A stretch of 64,000 nucleotides of DNA from an uncultured Steroidobacter sp. (GCA_946478975.1 CAMLEO010000004.1:5742-69741); one strand, 5' to 3'. Counted from the stretch's first letter, positions 18,286 to 31,773 are shown. The notes: generated by a model from the letters alone, not told the origin. A program made the numbers and translations.

Positions 18286-19044
18286 TCAGCGACGGTCGGC
18301 TTTGCCGACCAGCTCCCGGGCGCGCTTGAACACCGCTTCGAACATCTCTTCCGTCAGGCGGCGCGTGTTGGTGTTGTAGCGGCTGCAATGATACGAATCG
18401 ATCAGCCGCTGCCCGCCAGGAAGCTGAAACTCCGCCGCGTGGGCGAACTTGTACTCGCTCACTCTCAGCCCGAGCGTGCGCAAACAGGCGTTATGCGCAA
18501 TCGAACCGAGCGCCAGCAGCACCACATCCTTCGGCGCCTGGGCCAACTCAGCCTGTAAATAGTGATTGCAGGTCGCGATCTCAACCGGCAGCGGCTTGTT
18601 CTCCGGCGGCACACATTTAACGGCGTTGCTGATGCGCGCGCCGATCAGTTGCAGCCCGTCGTTTCGATGGGTCGATACCGGCGCGCTGGCGAAGCCGAAC
18701 CGATGCAGCGTCTTGTACAACAGCTCGCCGGCGTAATCGCCGGTAAACGGCCGCCCGCTCGCATTCGCCCCGTGAAATCCGGGCGCGAGGCCGATGATGA
18801 TCAGCTTCGCATGGCGATCGCCGAACGGCGCGACCGGGGCACAGTAGTAGTCGGGAAATTGCTTGCGGCCCTCTTCGAGGAACGTCGCCAGTCGCGGGCA
18901 GTCCGTGCAAGTGCGATCGAACACCTCGCCATCCGAAGGCCACAAACCGTTCGCGGCGCCCACGTCATCCAGCGCCGCTTGATGAACCGTTACCTGCTTG
19001 GTGGTGCGAGGAAGGGAAATCTTTGGGGCGGATGACTTGCTCAT
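18286..19044 (-). CDS. Uracil-DNA glycosylase, family 5-like (UDGb), iron-sulfur type
   Basis: 252 residues. A CTDCPRL cysteine pair near the N-terminus and further cysteines fit a 4Fe-4S cluster. Motif A reads GLAPGFHGANASGRPFTGDYAG, which lacks the catalytic Asp/Asn of family 1/4 enzymes and is typical of family 5 (UDGb); the second motif is YHCSRYNTNT. Such enzymes remove uracil and hypoxanthine and other deaminated bases. The ATG at 19044 is preferred; the frame is open further upstream but only as antisense to aceA. It starts 20 bp after aceA and is followed by uvrC, so a shared transcript with a repair flavour is plausible. Confidence 0.92.
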   Translation of the reverse strand: MSKSSAPKISLPRTTKQVTVHQAALDDVGAANGLWPSDGEVFDRTCTDCPRLATFLEEGRKQFPDYYCAPVAPFGDRHAKLIIIGLAPGFHGANASGRPFTGDYAGELLYKTLHRFGFASAPVSTHRNDGLQLIGARISNAVKCVPPENKPLPVEIATCNHYLQAELAQAPKDVVLLALGSIAHNACLRTLGLRVSEYKFAHAAEFQLPGGQRLIDSYHCSRYNTNTRRLTEEMFEAVFKRARELVGKADRR

Positions 19045-19064
19045 CCGCCCATTGTACCGGCGCC

Positions 19065-20351
<1,287 letters not shown>

Positions 20352-20387
20352 AAAAACCTCTGAGTAATCGAACTGGCCAAAAAACAA

Positions 20388-22004
<1,617 letters not shown>

Positions 22005-22083
22005 TGCCGCTCCCCATCGGTGAATTGAGAACTACGTTAGTGGTTTGGACCCCGCAGGTAAAATATATGGTGAGTTAGATCTC

Positions 22084-22100
22084 GATATCTGATAGATATC
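22084..22100. promoter_or_regulatory. Inverted repeat between aceB and lysR gene
   Basis: Perfect palindrome GATATCT-GAT-AGATATC, four bases before the LysR ATG. Reading towards aceB, a TATATT at 22067-22062 makes a reasonable -10, and the palindrome then lies where the -35 would be. This is the usual arrangement for a LysR-type activator/autorepressor; the assignment is inferred. Confidence 0.6.
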
Positions 22101-22104
22101 TCGT

Positions 22105-23019
22105 ATGGAACTCAGGCACTTGCGCTACTTCGTTGCCGTTGCTGAAGAAAAGCACATGACCCGTGCTGCGGAGCGGCTGGGGATCCAGCAACCCCCTTTG
22201 AGCATGCAGATCCGCAGCCTGGAGCAGGAACTGGACGTTCAGCTGTTCCGGCGGCAACCCCGAGGCATGGAATTGACCGAGGCCGGCGCTGCGTTTTTGG
22301 ACCGGGCGCGAGTCATCCTCGACGAGGTCGATCGGGCGGTCGCGACCACGCGCCGAACGGCTCGCGGGGAGGAAGGTCGCGTCGTGGTCGGCTTCACCAG
22401 TTCGGCGCCGTTTCATCCGTTCGTGCCGAGAGTGTTGCGAGCGTTTCGGGATGCCGCCCCGCTGGTGTCGTTGGTGCTGGAAGAAAGCGGCAGCAGCGAA
22501 CTGGTGCAGGGTCTGCACAACGAAGACATCGACGCGGCGTTTATTCGTTCGCCGGTGGCGGATGTGGTCGGGCTCACGGTGCGAACGATCCTGGAAGAAA
22601 AGATGCTGGTTGCGTTGCCGACCGGTCATATGTTTGCCCGGCGCAGCAGCTTCAGTCGCGCGATGCTGTTGCCGTTGAAGGAACTGGCGAAAGAAACATT
22701 CGTGCTCTACAAGCGGCCCGGCGGCCCCGGCCTCTACGACACCATCATCGCCGCGTGCCGAAGCGCTGGCTTCAGTCCCCGCGTCGGGCAGGAAGCGCCG
22801 CGGATCATTTCGACGTTGAACCTGGTTGCAGCCGGCATCGGTGTGTCGATCGTTCCCGCGTCGCTGCAGCGACTGCAAATGGACGGCATCGTGTATCGCA
22901 AGCTCGAAGACATGCCCGAGCTCACCGCACCGTTGATTCTTGCGTGCCGACATGGCGAAAACGCCGCCGCCGTGCAACGCTTCCTCGAACTGGTCCACAC
23001 CAGCGCCGCGCAGCTGTAG
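22105..23019 (+). CDS. LysR-type transcriptional regulator (BenM/CatM-like layout)
   Basis: 304 residues. The winged-helix DNA-binding domain is residues 1-60 (MELRHLRYFVAVAEEKHMTRAAERLGIQQPPLSMQIRSLEQELDVQLFRR), followed by a periplasmic-binding-protein-like effector domain (GRVVVGFTSSAPFHPFVPRVLRAF ... AAGIGVSIVPASLQRL). It is divergent from aceBA, making control of the glyoxylate shunt the simplest hypothesis. An inverted repeat stands directly before the start codon where a Shine-Dalgarno would be, so autoregulation is likely. rluE follows after 9 bp. Confidence 0.93.
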   Translation: MELRHLRYFVAVAEEKHMTRAAERLGIQQPPLSMQIRSLEQELDVQLFRRQPRGMELTEAGAAFLDRARVILDEVDRAVATTRRTARGEEGRVVVGFTSSAPFHPFVPRVLRAFRDAAPLVSLVLEESGSSELVQGLHNEDIDAAFIRSPVADVVGLTVRTILEEKMLVALPTGHMFARRSSFSRAMLLPLKELAKETFVLYKRPGGPGLYDTIIAACRSAGFSPRVGQEAPRIISTLNLVAAGIGVSIVPASLQRLQMDGIVYRKLEDMPELTAPLILACRHGENAAAVQRFLELVHTSAAQL

Positions 23020-23028
23020 CCAACGACG

Positions 23029-23637
23029 ATGCCTCTGCCCTCTTTGCTCCTGCTCAACAAACCTTTCCGCGTGCTCACTCAGTTCACGAGTGAGGACGGG
23101 AAAGCGACGTTGCGCGATTACGTGCACGCGCCGGGCATGCGGCCAGCGGGCCGGCTCGATTACGACAGCGAGGGGTTGGTGTTGCTGACGGACTCGGGCG
23201 CGCTGCAGACGCAGCTCGCCGATCCGCGTTGGAAACAAGGTAAGACGTATTTCGTGCAGGTCGAAGGTGAGATCGACGAAGCGGCGCTCGCAAGCTTGCG
23301 TCGTGGTGTTACGTTGAACGACGGCCCGACCTTACCGGCCGAAGCCGAACGCGTCGATGAGCCCGAATGGCTCTGGCCCCGCGATCCGCCAATTCGCTTT
23401 CGCAAGGAGATTCCGACGAGCTGGCTGAAGCTCACGATCCGCGAAGGTCGCAACCGCCAGGTCCGGCGCATGACCGCGGCCGTCAACTACCCAACATTGC
23501 GCTTGATCCGCTACGCCGTCGGACCATGGACGTTGGCCGGCCTCGCCCCCGGCGAGTCACGCCAGGTCCCTGTCACCGAGGTCGAAAAGTTTATGTTCCA
23601 GTATCGACCAGGCGCTTCTCGCGCATCACGACGATGA
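23029..23637 (+). CDS. rluE: 23S rRNA pseudouridine synthase, RluE-like
   Basis: 202 residues of the RsuA/RluB/E/F family. There is no S4 domain, as in RluE. Motifs: [26 protein letters not shown], the catalytic Asp in [43 protein letters not shown] and [33 protein letters not shown]. RluE modifies U2457 of 23S rRNA in E. coli. The last 47 bp overlap the end of the convergent DMT transporter gene; the final residues after [10 protein letters not shown] are a likely non-conserved tail. Confidence 0.94.
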   Translation: MPLPSLLLLNKPFRVLTQFTSEDGKATLRDYVHAPGMRPAGRLDYDSEGLVLLTDSGALQTQLADPRWKQGKTYFVQVEGEIDEAALASLRRGVTLNDGPTLPAEAERVDEPEWLWPRDPPIRFRKEIPTSWLKLTIREGRNRQVRRMTAAVNYPTLRLIRYAVGPWTLAGLAPGESRQVPVTEVEKFMFQYRPGASRASRR

Positions 23638-24502
23638 ACACTCCGATCAGCGTCACCGCGCCGCCAACCAGCATGCGCGGCGTCAGCTGATCGTGCAGCA
23701 GCGTCACACCGAACAACACACCAAACAGTGGCGACAGCAGCGTAATCGGCGACAAGCTCGTCACCGGATATTTGCTGACCAGGTAATACCACGCCGTATG
23801 CGCCACCATGCTCGACATCAGCGCGGTGAAAGCCAGCGAACCCCAGCCATGCCAGTCGGCAGTCTGGACCGCACTCCACTGCCCCGTCTCCAGCGCCAGG
23901 CTCAGCAACATCAACGTCGACCCACCGACCACAGCGATCCACGCCTGCAGCTCCAGCGCTTTGATGTCATGCAGCCGCTTGACGAAGATCAACCCCAGCG
24001 AAGCGAAGAAACACGACAGCACCACCAGCGCGAGACCTTCCCAATACTGCAGCACTCGCGGATCGAAGCTGATGATCGCCATGCCGCCGAACGCGAGCGT
24101 AATGCCGAGCCTGCGACGCCAACGAATCGTTTCGCCGAGCAGCCAGATCGACAGCAAGGTCGAAAACGGCACGCCCATTTGATTCGCGATCGCCACTGTC
24201 GCCGCATCCTCCGCCTTCGACACACCGACAAACAGCAGCGAGAACGCCGCCGGCCCCGTCAGCATCGCGGCCCAAAACAAATTCTTCATCTGGCCGCGAT
24301 GAATCTTCAGCAGCGGCAATAGAAACAACGCCAGCGAGCCGAAGCGCATCGCCGTAAAGAAGATCGGTGGGAACTGGCCGACGCCGATCTTGGAGGCGAT
24401 GAGATTCAACCCCCAGATCAGGTTCATGAACACCAGCAGCGCCAGGTGCCGGCCCGCGATCGAGCCGGAGTCATCGACAGTGGAAGAGCTTGCGACCATC
24501 AA
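23591..24502 (-). CDS. DMT-superfamily (EamA) transporter
   Basis: 303 residues with ten predicted membrane helices arranged as two EamA repeats: [35 protein letters not shown] ... [44 protein letters not shown] and the second half ending [50 protein letters not shown]. Such proteins export amino acids or other metabolites across the inner membrane; the substrate is unknown. Two Met codons open the frame. It is tail-to-tail overlapping with rluE and lies 13 bp downstream of the aminopeptidase gene. Confidence 0.93.
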   Translation of the reverse strand: MMVASSSTVDDSGSIAGRHLALLVFMNLIWGLNLIASKIGVGQFPPIFFTAMRFGSLALFLLPLLKIHRGQMKNLFWAAMLTGPAAFSLLFVGVSKAEDAATVAIANQMGVPFSTLLSIWLLGETIRWRRRLGITLAFGGMAIISFDPRVLQYWEGLALVVLSCFFASLGLIFVKRLHDIKALELQAWIAVVGGSTLMLLSLALETGQWSAVQTADWHGWGSLAFTALMSSMVAHTAWYYLVSKYPVTSLSPITLLSPLFGVLFGVTLLHDQLTPRMLVGGAVTLIGVFIVVMREKRLVDTGT

Positions 24503-24515
24503 TCAACGCCATCGA

Positions 24516-25901
24516 TCAACGCGCATAGCGCTGCTTGAGAAAGGCATATAACGCACGAACCGTCTGCGGTTCCGCACCCACCGGCCGGCCCGGCCGCTCT
24601 TTGCCATTCCAGGCATAAAGGTCCAGGTGCATCCACGCACGCGCATTGCTTACAAACCGGCGCAGGAACAGCGCCGCGATGATGGAGCCGGAAAAGCCCG
24701 ACGTCGACACGTTGTTGAGATCGGCGATCTTGCTGGAGAGCTCATCGTCATAGCCCTGCCACAACGGCAGGCGCCACATCGGATCGGACTCGGCAGCAGC
24801 GACGCGCAATACTTCCTCCGCAAGCGCATCTTCCGTTGTGAACAACGCGGGCAACTCGGGACCGAGCGCGACGCGCGCAGCGCCGGTCAACGTCGCCGTA
24901 TCGATCAACAGATCCGGCTGCTCTTCATCCGCCAGTGCCAGCGCGTCGCACAGGATGAGCCGGCCTTCGGCGTCGGTGTTGCCGACTTCAACCGACAACC
25001 CCTTGCGAGTGCCCAACACATCGCCCGGTCGAAATGCATTGCCGGAGATCGAGTTCTCGACCATCGGCAGCAGCACGCGCAAACGCACCGGCAGCTTTGC
25101 ATCCATGATGGTCTGCGCGAGTGCCAACGCGACGGCGGCGCCGCCCATATCTTTTTTCATCAGCAGCATCGACGCGCCCGGTTTGATATCCAAGCCGCCG
25201 GTGTCGAAGCACACGCCTTTGCCGACGAGTGTGACTTTGGGCCGCGACGCGTCGCCCCACTCGATATCAACCAATCGCGGCGCCACTGCGGCCGCGCGGC
25301 CGACGGCATGCACCGCCGGCAAACGTTCCTTCAACAAATCGTCGCCGATGATCACGCGATGACGCGCTCCATAGCGACGAGCGACTTCCACCGCAGCCTG
25401 CGCCAGCGCCTCGGGCGACATATCGTTTGCAGGCGTATTGACCAGGTCGCGCGCCAGCGATGTTGCCGATTTCAATCTCTCCACCTCGGAGGAATCGACG
25501 CCATCGGGCAACTGCAGATGCACCGAACGCTGCGGCCCACCGCGGCGATAACGTTCGAAACGATACTGACCGTAGGCCCAACCAATCGCGAACTGAGTAG
25601 CAGCGCGCGCCGGCAGCGCTTCAGCAAGATGATATTGACCGTCCGGCAGACGATCGCCGATCGCAGCGCCGATCCAGCAGCTCACATCTTCGCGCGGGTT
25701 GCGCTTGCCGAGCCCGGCGACGACGGCGACGGGACGACCGTTCGATCCGGGCACCAGCAGCAGCTTGTTGCGCTCGGCTTTGAAGCTGTTGGTCGCGGCC
25801 CAGTTGCGAGCGACTTCGCTCTGCGCAGTGCGCCACTGCTCGAAGTCATCTTCATGGACCAGATGTATGGGAATGGAGCTCGAGAGGGGGGAAGCAGTCA
25901 T
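24516..25901 (-). CDS. Leucyl aminopeptidase family (M17) protein
   Basis: 461 residues. The catalytic half carries the M17 metal and active-site motifs: VTLVGKGVCFDTGGLDIKPGASMLLMKKDMGGAA (Lys and Asp ligands) and the signature NTDAEGRLILCDALALADE, ending FLRRFVSNARAWMHLDLYAWN. The N-terminal half is shorter than in PepA, so it is closer to the PepB-like cytosolic aminopeptidases. It removes N-terminal residues from peptides with two Mn/Zn ions. The start at 25901 is by family length; no clear ribosome-binding sequence is seen. It is divergent from the ilv leader. Confidence 0.93.
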   Translation of the reverse strand: MTASPLSSSIPIHLVHEDDFEQWRTAQSEVARNWAATNSFKAERNKLLLVPGSNGRPVAVVAGLGKRNPREDVSCWIGAAIGDRLPDGQYHLAEALPARAATQFAIGWAYGQYRFERYRRGGPQRSVHLQLPDGVDSSEVERLKSATSLARDLVNTPANDMSPEALAQAAVEVARRYGARHRVIIGDDLLKERLPAVHAVGRAAAVAPRLVDIEWGDASRPKVTLVGKGVCFDTGGLDIKPGASMLLMKKDMGGAAVALALAQTIMDAKLPVRLRVLLPMVENSISGNAFRPGDVLGTRKGLSVEVGNTDAEGRLILCDALALADEEQPDLLIDTATLTGAARVALGPELPALFTTEDALAEEVLRVAAAESDPMWRLPLWQGYDDELSSKIADLNNVSTSGFSGSIIAALFLRRFVSNARAWMHLDLYAWNGKERPGRPVGAEPQTVRALYAFLKQRYAR

Positions 25902-25989
25902 TGATGCAGAGTACCGCAGCTTGACAAGTTGCGCAGCCGTGTGGTGCCATTCGCGGGCTTTATTACACGGTTCCGCATTCACACAGCTC

Positions 25990-26103
25990 ATGTCTGCAGC
26001 CACGCACGCTTCTGCCGAACTCGGCGCCACGACGATCGTCGTAGCCAAGCGTGTAGTCGTATCCGGCCTGCTGCGGCGGGCGGGGTGCGGGATCGGCGTC
26101 TGA
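25990..26103 (+). CDS. Branched-chain amino acid leader peptide (attenuator)
   Basis: A 37-codon frame just upstream of ilvC whose product is rich in regulatory amino acids: Ile-Val-Val at residues 16-18, Val-Val-Val at 22-24, Leu-Leu at 27-28, and Ile-Gly-Val at the end. The organisation (short peptide with runs of Val/Ile/Leu codons, a strong terminator 28 bp beyond its stop, then the biosynthetic gene) matches leader-peptide attenuation known from ilvBN and ilvGMEDA in E. coli. Stalling on Val/Ile/Leu codons would free the downstream antiterminator. The Shine-Dalgarno before the ATG is weak, so the start is the least certain part. Confidence 0.8.
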   Translation: MSAATHASAELGATTIVVAKRVVVSGLLRRAGCGIGV

Positions 26104-26142
26104 TTCAATCTTAGGAACGCGAATCGCCACACGAACCCCGCC
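26079..26142 (+). promoter_or_regulatory. Possible antiterminator pairing of ilv attenuator
   Basis: GGCGGGGT at 26079-26086, inside the leader-peptide gene, is exactly complementary to ACCCCGCC at 26135-26142, which includes the 5' arm of the terminator. The two structures are mutually exclusive, as attenuation requires. Inferred by eye. Confidence 0.55.
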
Positions 26143-26175
26143 TCGGCCAGACCGGTGCGGGGTTCGTTCGTTTTT
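26131..26175 (+). terminator. Rho-independent terminator/attenuator before ilvC
   Basis: Perfect 11-bp stem (26131-26141 with 26157-26167), 15-nt loop, followed by TCG and five T (T-rich tail to 26175). It lies 24 bp before the ilvC ATG, so readthrough must be regulated. Confidence 0.9.
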
Positions 26176-26198
26176 AAACCACGCTTTTAGGAGCGCAC

Positions 26199-27194
<996 letters not shown>

Positions 27195-27203
27195 GTTGGT
27201 ACG

Positions 27204-27234
27204 CGGCCCGGTGAGAAACACCGGGCCGTTTTTT
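27204..27234 (+). terminator. Intrinsic terminator between ilvC and ilvE
   Basis: Perfect 10-bp stem CGGCCCGGTG/CACCGGGCCG, loop AGAAA, then six T. It ends 21 bp before ilvE, so ilvE and the leu genes are either expressed by readthrough or from their own promoter. Confidence 0.9.
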
Positions 27235-27255
27235 CATCAGTAGACAGGAGGCACT

Positions 27256-28218
27256 ATGCCCATCAATGCAGCGAAGCACATCTGGTACAACGGTAAGCTG
27301 GTCCCTTGGGAAAAGGCGACGGTACACGTACTGGCGCACGCGCTGCATTACGGCTCGACGGTATTCGAGGGTGTGCGCGCTTATGGCACGCCGCAGGGGC
27401 CGGTGATCTTTCGTTTGCAGGATCACACGCGACGGCTGTTCGATTCGGCGAAGATCTATCGCATCGATATTCCCTACTCGCCGGACGAGATCAACACCGC
27501 GTGCAAGGAGATCATCAACGTCAACGGGCTGACGAAGGGCGCATACATGCGGCCGTTCGCATTCCGTGGCTATGGTGAGATCGGCGTCGCGCCGAAGAAC
27601 ATGCCGCCCATCGACACCGTGATCGCGGCGTTCGAATGGGGTGCGTACCTGGGCGCGGAAGGATTGGAGAACGGCATCGATGTGTGCGTGTCTTCGTGGC
27701 AGCGCCTCGCGCCGAACACCATTCCCTCACTCGGCAAGGCCGCGGGAAATTACCTGTCGAGTCAGCTGATCAGCATGGAAGCCAAGCGCATGGGCTTCGC
27801 GGAAGGCATCGGCCTCGGCGTCGATGGCACGATCAGCGAAGGTGCCGGCGAGAATCTGTTCCTGGTCCGAGATGGTGTGATCTACACGCCGGGGCTCGCG
27901 AACTCGATCCTCCAGGGCATCACGCGCGATACGGTCATCACGCTGGCGCGAGCGCATGGATTCGAAGTGCGTGAGCAGCCGATTCCGCGTGAGTTCCTGT
28001 ACCTGGCGGATGAGATGTTCCTCACTGGCACGGCGGCGGAAGTCACGCCGGTACGGTCGGTGGACAAAATCACCGTCGGTGCTGGCAAGCGCGGTCCGGT
28101 GACGGAAGCCATTCAGGCAGCGTTCTTCGGCTTGTTCACCGGGAAGACCGAGGACAAGTGGCGCTGGCTCGAATCGTGCGAGACCAGCACGCCGACCGCA
28201 GTCGCCGGCGCAGCCTAG
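27256..28218 (+). CDS. ilvE: Branched-chain amino acid aminotransferase
   Basis: 320 residues of PLP fold type IV. Features: [35 protein letters not shown] at the start, the PLP lysine in [33 protein letters not shown], and the C-terminal [16 protein letters not shown]. It performs the last transamination to Val, Ile and Leu. AGGAGG precedes the ATG by 5 nt. It lies between ilvC and leuC on the same strand. Confidence 0.97.
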   Translation: MPINAAKHIWYNGKLVPWEKATVHVLAHALHYGSTVFEGVRAYGTPQGPVIFRLQDHTRRLFDSAKIYRIDIPYSPDEINTACKEIINVNGLTKGAYMRPFAFRGYGEIGVAPKNMPPIDTVIAAFEWGAYLGAEGLENGIDVCVSSWQRLAPNTIPSLGKAAGNYLSSQLISMEAKRMGFAEGIGLGVDGTISEGAGENLFLVRDGVIYTPGLANSILQGITRDTVITLARAHGFEVREQPIPREFLYLADEMFLTGTAAEVTPVRSVDKITVGAGKRGPVTEAIQAAFFGLFTGKTEDKWRWLESCETSTPTAVAGAA

Positions 28219-28235
28219 CGCCTTCAGGACACTCC

Positions 28236-28264
28236 GGGGGTCATCGCTCTACACGATGGCCCCC
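28236..28264 (+). other. Hairpin between ilvE and leuC
   Basis: GGGGGTCATCG and CGATGGCCCCC pair over 11 positions (one G-T wobble) with a 7-nt loop, 18 bp after the ilvE stop. There is no T-tract, so it may serve as an RNA-processing or stability element rather than a terminator. Confidence 0.55.
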
Positions 28265-28337
28265 TGAGCAATCGTCACCCCGCTCCCGCATCGCCGCTGG
28301 CATGCTACGGCCTTCGTCACTGCCGACGGCCCCCAGC

Positions 28338-29753
28338 ATGACAAGCCAGTCCCCACGCACCCTGTTTGAAAAAGTTTGGGAACAGCACGAAGTCGTTCCC
28401 GAAAGCGCCGACACTCCGGCGGTGCTGTACATCGACCTGCACCTGGTGCACGAAGTCACCTCGCCGCAAGCGTTCCAGGTCCTGCGCTCGCAGAACCTGA
28501 AAGTCCGCCGCCCCGAGCGCGTGCTCGCGACGATGGATCACTCCACCCCGACCGATCCCGACGAAGTGTTCGGCCGCGTGCCGATCAAAGTCGAATCCGC
28601 CGCGCGCCAGGTGAAAGAGTTCGAAAAGAACTGCCGTGAGTTCGGCGTCGAGCTCATGGGCCTCGGCAGCGAATATCGCGGCATCGTGCACGTCATCGGC
28701 CCCGAGCTGGGCGCGACTCAACCGGGCAAGACCATCGTGTGCGGCGACAGTCACACCGCCACGCACGGCGCATTCGGCGCCCTCGCCTTCGGCATCGGCA
28801 CGACTGAAGTCGGCCACGTGCTCGCAACTGAGTGCCTGCTGCAGCGTCGGCCGAAAACGCTTGCGATCGAAGTCACCGGCAAACTGCGCCCCGGCGTCAC
28901 CGCGAAAGATTTAATTCTCGCGATCATCGGCGAGATCGGCGTCTCCGGCGGCACCGGCTACGTAATCGAATATCGCGGCTCCGCCATCGAAGCGTTGTCG
29001 ATGGAAGAGCGCATGACGGTTTGCAATATGTCCATCGAAGCAGGCGCGCGCGCCGGCATGATCGCGCCGGATGAAACAACGTTCGCGTATCTCAAAGGCC
29101 GTCGCTTTGCTCCGCAAGGCGCGAACTGGGATAAAGCCGTTGCACGTTGGCGCGAGCTGAAAACCGATCCTGGCGCGCGCTTCGATCGCGTCGTCACCAT
29201 CGACGCCAACGAGCTCGAACCGATGATCAGCTACGGCACGCACCCCGGCATGGTCGTACCGATCACCGGCAAAGTGCCGACGGTCGCCAACGATCCGGTG
29301 CACACCAAGGCGCTGACCTACATGGGCCTGACCGGCGGCGAAGCGCTGGTCGGCAAGCCGATCCAGGTCGTCTTCATCGGCAGCTGCACCAACGGCAGAT
29401 TGTCGGACCTGGTGCTGGCGGCGAACGTGCTCAAAGGTCGCAAAGTCGCGAGCGGCGTTCGTATGCTGGTCGTGCCTGGCTCACAGCAAGTGAAGCGCGA
29501 AGCCGAAAAGCGCGGCCTCGACAAGATCTTCACCGAAGCCGGCGCTGAGTGGCGCGAGTCTGGATGTTCCATGTGCATCGGCATGAACGGCGACACCGCC
29601 GGGCGTGGCCAATACACGGTCAGCACCAGCAATCGCAACTTCGAAGGCCGCCAGGGTGCCGGCGCTCGCACGTTGCTCGCGAGCCCAGCAACAGCCGCCG
29701 CCGCGGCCATCCACGGCAAGATTGCCGATCCTCGTGAATTTCTGTCGCACTAA
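28338..29753 (+). CDS. leuC: 3-isopropylmalate dehydratase large subunit
   Basis: 471 residues, same size as E. coli LeuC. The three iron-sulfur cysteines are in GSCTNGR and [51 protein letters not shown] and [21 protein letters not shown] are characteristic. With LeuD it isomerises 2-isopropylmalate to 3-isopropylmalate. The frame is open upstream into the ilvE gene, but ATG 28338 ([19 protein letters not shown]) matches the family start. leuD follows after 11 bp. Confidence 0.98.
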   Translation: MTSQSPRTLFEKVWEQHEVVPESADTPAVLYIDLHLVHEVTSPQAFQVLRSQNLKVRRPERVLATMDHSTPTDPDEVFGRVPIKVESAARQVKEFEKNCREFGVELMGLGSEYRGIVHVIGPELGATQPGKTIVCGDSHTATHGAFGALAFGIGTTEVGHVLATECLLQRRPKTLAIEVTGKLRPGVTAKDLILAIIGEIGVSGGTGYVIEYRGSAIEALSMEERMTVCNMSIEAGARAGMIAPDETTFAYLKGRRFAPQGANWDKAVARWRELKTDPGARFDRVVTIDANELEPMISYGTHPGMVVPITGKVPTVANDPVHTKALTYMGLTGGEALVGKPIQVVFIGSCTNGRLSDLVLAANVLKGRKVASGVRMLVVPGSQQVKREAEKRGLDKIFTEAGAEWRESGCSMCIGMNGDTAGRGQYTVSTSNRNFEGRQGAGARTLLASPATAAAAAIHGKIADPREFLSH

Positions 29754-29764
29754 AGAGCCCGACC

Positions 29765-30346
29765 ATGCAACCCATTCGCACGATCGAGTCTCGCACCGTC
29801 GTTCTGCCGTTCACCAACATCGATACGGACCAGATCATCCCTGCCCGCTTTCTTACGACGACCACGCGTGAAGGCCTGGGCAAACAAGCGTTCGCCGACT
29901 GGCGCTACGACGCGAGCGGCGCGCCCAAAGCGGATTTTCCCTTGAACAAGCCGGAAGCGAACGGCTGCACGATTCTGGTCGCCGGCCGCAACTTCGGCTG
30001 CGGCTCTTCACGCGAGCACGCGCCCTGGGCGCTGCTCGACTTCGGTCTGAAAGCGGTCATCAGCACCGAGATCGCCGACATCTTTCGTAACAACTCGCTC
30101 AAGAACGGCCTGCTGCCCATTGTCGTCGACGAAGGCACGCATGCCTGGCTGATGAGCAATCCTGGTGCACAGGTGAAGATCGATCTTGCGGCCACCTCGC
30201 TCACGCTGCCCAACGGCGCCAGCGCGAAATTTCCCATCGAGGGCTTCGCGCGTTATTGTTTGATGAACGGCGTCGACGAGCTCGGTTACCTGTTGAAACA
30301 GGCGCCCGCCATCGAGCGTTACGAAGCGGCGCATCCTGCGCTGTAA
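29765..30346 (+). CDS. leuD: 3-isopropylmalate dehydratase small subunit
   Basis: 193 residues; the swivel domain that completes the LeuCD enzyme. Typical segments: [58 protein letters not shown] and [17 protein letters not shown]. It lies between leuC and leuB on the same strand and is probably cotranscribed with both. Confidence 0.98.
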   Translation: MQPIRTIESRTVVLPFTNIDTDQIIPARFLTTTTREGLGKQAFADWRYDASGAPKADFPLNKPEANGCTILVAGRNFGCGSSREHAPWALLDFGLKAVISTEIADIFRNNSLKNGLLPIVVDEGTHAWLMSNPGAQVKIDLAATSLTLPNGASAKFPIEGFARYCLMNGVDELGYLLKQAPAIERYEAAHPAL

Positions 30347-30385
30347 TTTCCTCCCTCATTCGCCCGTATTTGTTATCTGGCACCT

Positions 30386-31450
30386 ATGACACAAGCAAGC
30401 ATCGTCGTGCTCGGCGGCGACGGCATCGGCCCGGAAGTCACGGAACAAGGCACGCGCGTGCTGGAGGCGGTGGCAACCCGCTTCGGTCATGATTTTCGCT
30501 TCGAGAATCACCTGATCGGCGGCGCAGCGATCGATGCGACACAGAGCGCTCTGCCCGCGCAAACCACATCTGCGTGCGGCACGGCCGACGCAGTGCTGCT
30601 CGGCGCTGTCGGTGGGCCGAAGTGGTCCGATCCGAATGCGAAGGTGCGCCCCGAGCAAGGGCTGCTTGCGATTCGCAAGGCACTCAATCTGTTCGCAAAC
30701 CTGCGCCCGGTGTCGCTGCATGCGGAGCTATACGATGCATCGCCGTTGAAAGCCGATGTATTGAAAGGCACGGACATCATGGTCGTGCGCGAGCTCACCG
30801 GCGGCATCTATTTCGGCGAGAAGAAGCGCACCGAAAACTCCGCCAGCGATCTGTGCACCTATACCGTCGAAGAAATCCAACGCGTCACCCGCGTGGCGGG
30901 CAATCTCGCGCGCGGTCGTCGCAAATTCATCACATCGGTCGACAAAGCGAACGTATTGGAAACATCGCGCCTGTGGCGCAGCACCGTCGAGACAGTGCTG
31001 CGTGAAGAGTTTCCCGATGTGAAGTTCGAGCACATGCTGGTCGACTCGGCGGCGATGCATCTGATTCGCAAGCCGTCGAGCTTCGACGTGATCCTCACCG
31101 AAAATATGTTTGGCGACATCCTCACCGACGAAGCATCGATGCTCGCGGGCTCGCTCGGTTTGTTGCCGTCTGCATCGCTCGGTGCCGGCAAGTTAGGTTT
31201 GTATGAACCGATTCATGGCTCGGCGCCGGATATCGCCGGCAAGGGCATCGCGAATCCCTACGGCACCATCCTCAGCGTTGCGATGCTGCTGAGACATTCG
31301 CTGGGCCTGAATGAAGAGGCGCTCATGGTCGAAAAAGCCGTCCAGCAGGCGATCGCGGACGGGGTCCGGACGGCCGATATTGCCGCCGGAGCCAAGGCGG
31401 CGAGCACCGCCGAGGCCGGCGAGGCGGTCGTGGCCAAAATCCTGCGCTGA
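30386..31450 (+). CDS. leuB: 3-isopropylmalate dehydrogenase
   Basis: 354 residues. The isocitrate/isopropylmalate dehydrogenase family signatures are present: [32 protein letters not shown]-equivalent [14 protein letters not shown], the catalytic Lys/Asp region [49 protein letters not shown] and the NAD-binding [20 protein letters not shown]. It oxidises and decarboxylates 3-isopropylmalate in leucine synthesis. It ends the ilvC-ilvE-leuCDB cluster; the region after it is an unusually long convergent gap. Confidence 0.98.
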   Translation: MTQASIVVLGGDGIGPEVTEQGTRVLEAVATRFGHDFRFENHLIGGAAIDATQSALPAQTTSACGTADAVLLGAVGGPKWSDPNAKVRPEQGLLAIRKALNLFANLRPVSLHAELYDASPLKADVLKGTDIMVVRELTGGIYFGEKKRTENSASDLCTYTVEEIQRVTRVAGNLARGRRKFITSVDKANVLETSRLWRSTVETVLREEFPDVKFEHMLVDSAAMHLIRKPSSFDVILTENMFGDILTDEASMLAGSLGLLPSASLGAGKLGLYEPIHGSAPDIAGKGIANPYGTILSVAMLLRHSLGLNEEALMVEKAVQQAIADGVRTADIAAGAKAASTAEAGEAVVAKILR

Positions 31451-31520
31451 TCCGCTAACCCGTTGATTTCTGTCATATTTGACCCGCCACCAAAAGAAAT
31501 TATCCGGTCGCAGAATAATC

Positions 31521-31551
31521 TTGACCACAGCCCGGCCGAACCGGTTATGAT
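31521..31551 (+). promoter_or_regulatory. Candidate sigma70 promoter for orphan RNA
   Basis: TTGACC (31521-31526) and TATGAT (31546-31551) with a 19-bp spacer (18 bp if TTATGA is used as the -10). Predicted start near 31557. Located in the convergent gap after leuB, facing no protein gene. Confidence 0.6.
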
Positions 31552-31556
31552 CTGCC

Positions 31557-31773
31557 CCGAGCGCGCAGGTTCGATCTCTCCCGCCGCTTCAGCCTTCGGG
31601 CAAATCTCCATGTCTCGACCACTACGGTCGAGGTGTCTTTGGTGGAAACGGGACTCGTGTCGGGTTAGTCCCCAAGGTCGGCGTCGGCCCCAGTTATTAC
31701 GACGGGCCGGCACCGCCACGACAGAGGTTCTAAGTTGCCACATCCCAGGCCGGCCTAGCGCCGGCCTGTTTTT
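31557..31773 (+). ncRNA. Candidate structured small RNA of unknown family
   Basis: About 215 nt between a good promoter and a strong terminator, in the 438-bp gap between the 3' ends of leuB and the nitronate monooxygenase gene. No convincing protein is encoded. Local hairpins: CTCGACC/GGTCGAG at 31614-31632; GGGACT/AGTCCC flanked by CTTTG/CAAGG (about 31637-31677) with an internal bulge GTGGAAAC; GTCGGCCC/GGGCCGGC (about 31684-31711); then the terminator. Pyrimidine-rich unpaired stretches (CTCTCCCGCC) are complementary in character to ribosome-binding purines. It does not match what I know of 6S, SRP, RNase P, tmRNA or common riboswitches. Confidence 0.6.
31746..31773 (+). terminator. Intrinsic terminator of the orphan RNA
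   Basis: Perfect 9-bp stem CAGGCCGGC/GCCGGCCTG, loop CTAGC, then five T (31769-31773). Confidence 0.9.

Noticed and set aside
24627..25904. Long plus-strand open frame over the aminopeptidase gene
   Set aside because: Arg/His/Gln-rich product typical of antisense frames in high-GC genes; the minus strand encodes a clear M17 enzyme.
31563..31578. T-arm-like sequence GCAGGTTCGATCTC as part of a tRNA
   Set aside because: No acceptor, anticodon or D-arm can be built around it.
31557..31773. Orphan RNA as 6S, SRP, RNase P, tmRNA or a known riboswitch
   Set aside because: It lacks the long closed stem of 6S, the GGAAG/AGCAG core of SRP RNA, the conserved RNase P and tmRNA sequences, and no gene follows the terminator for it to regulate in cis.
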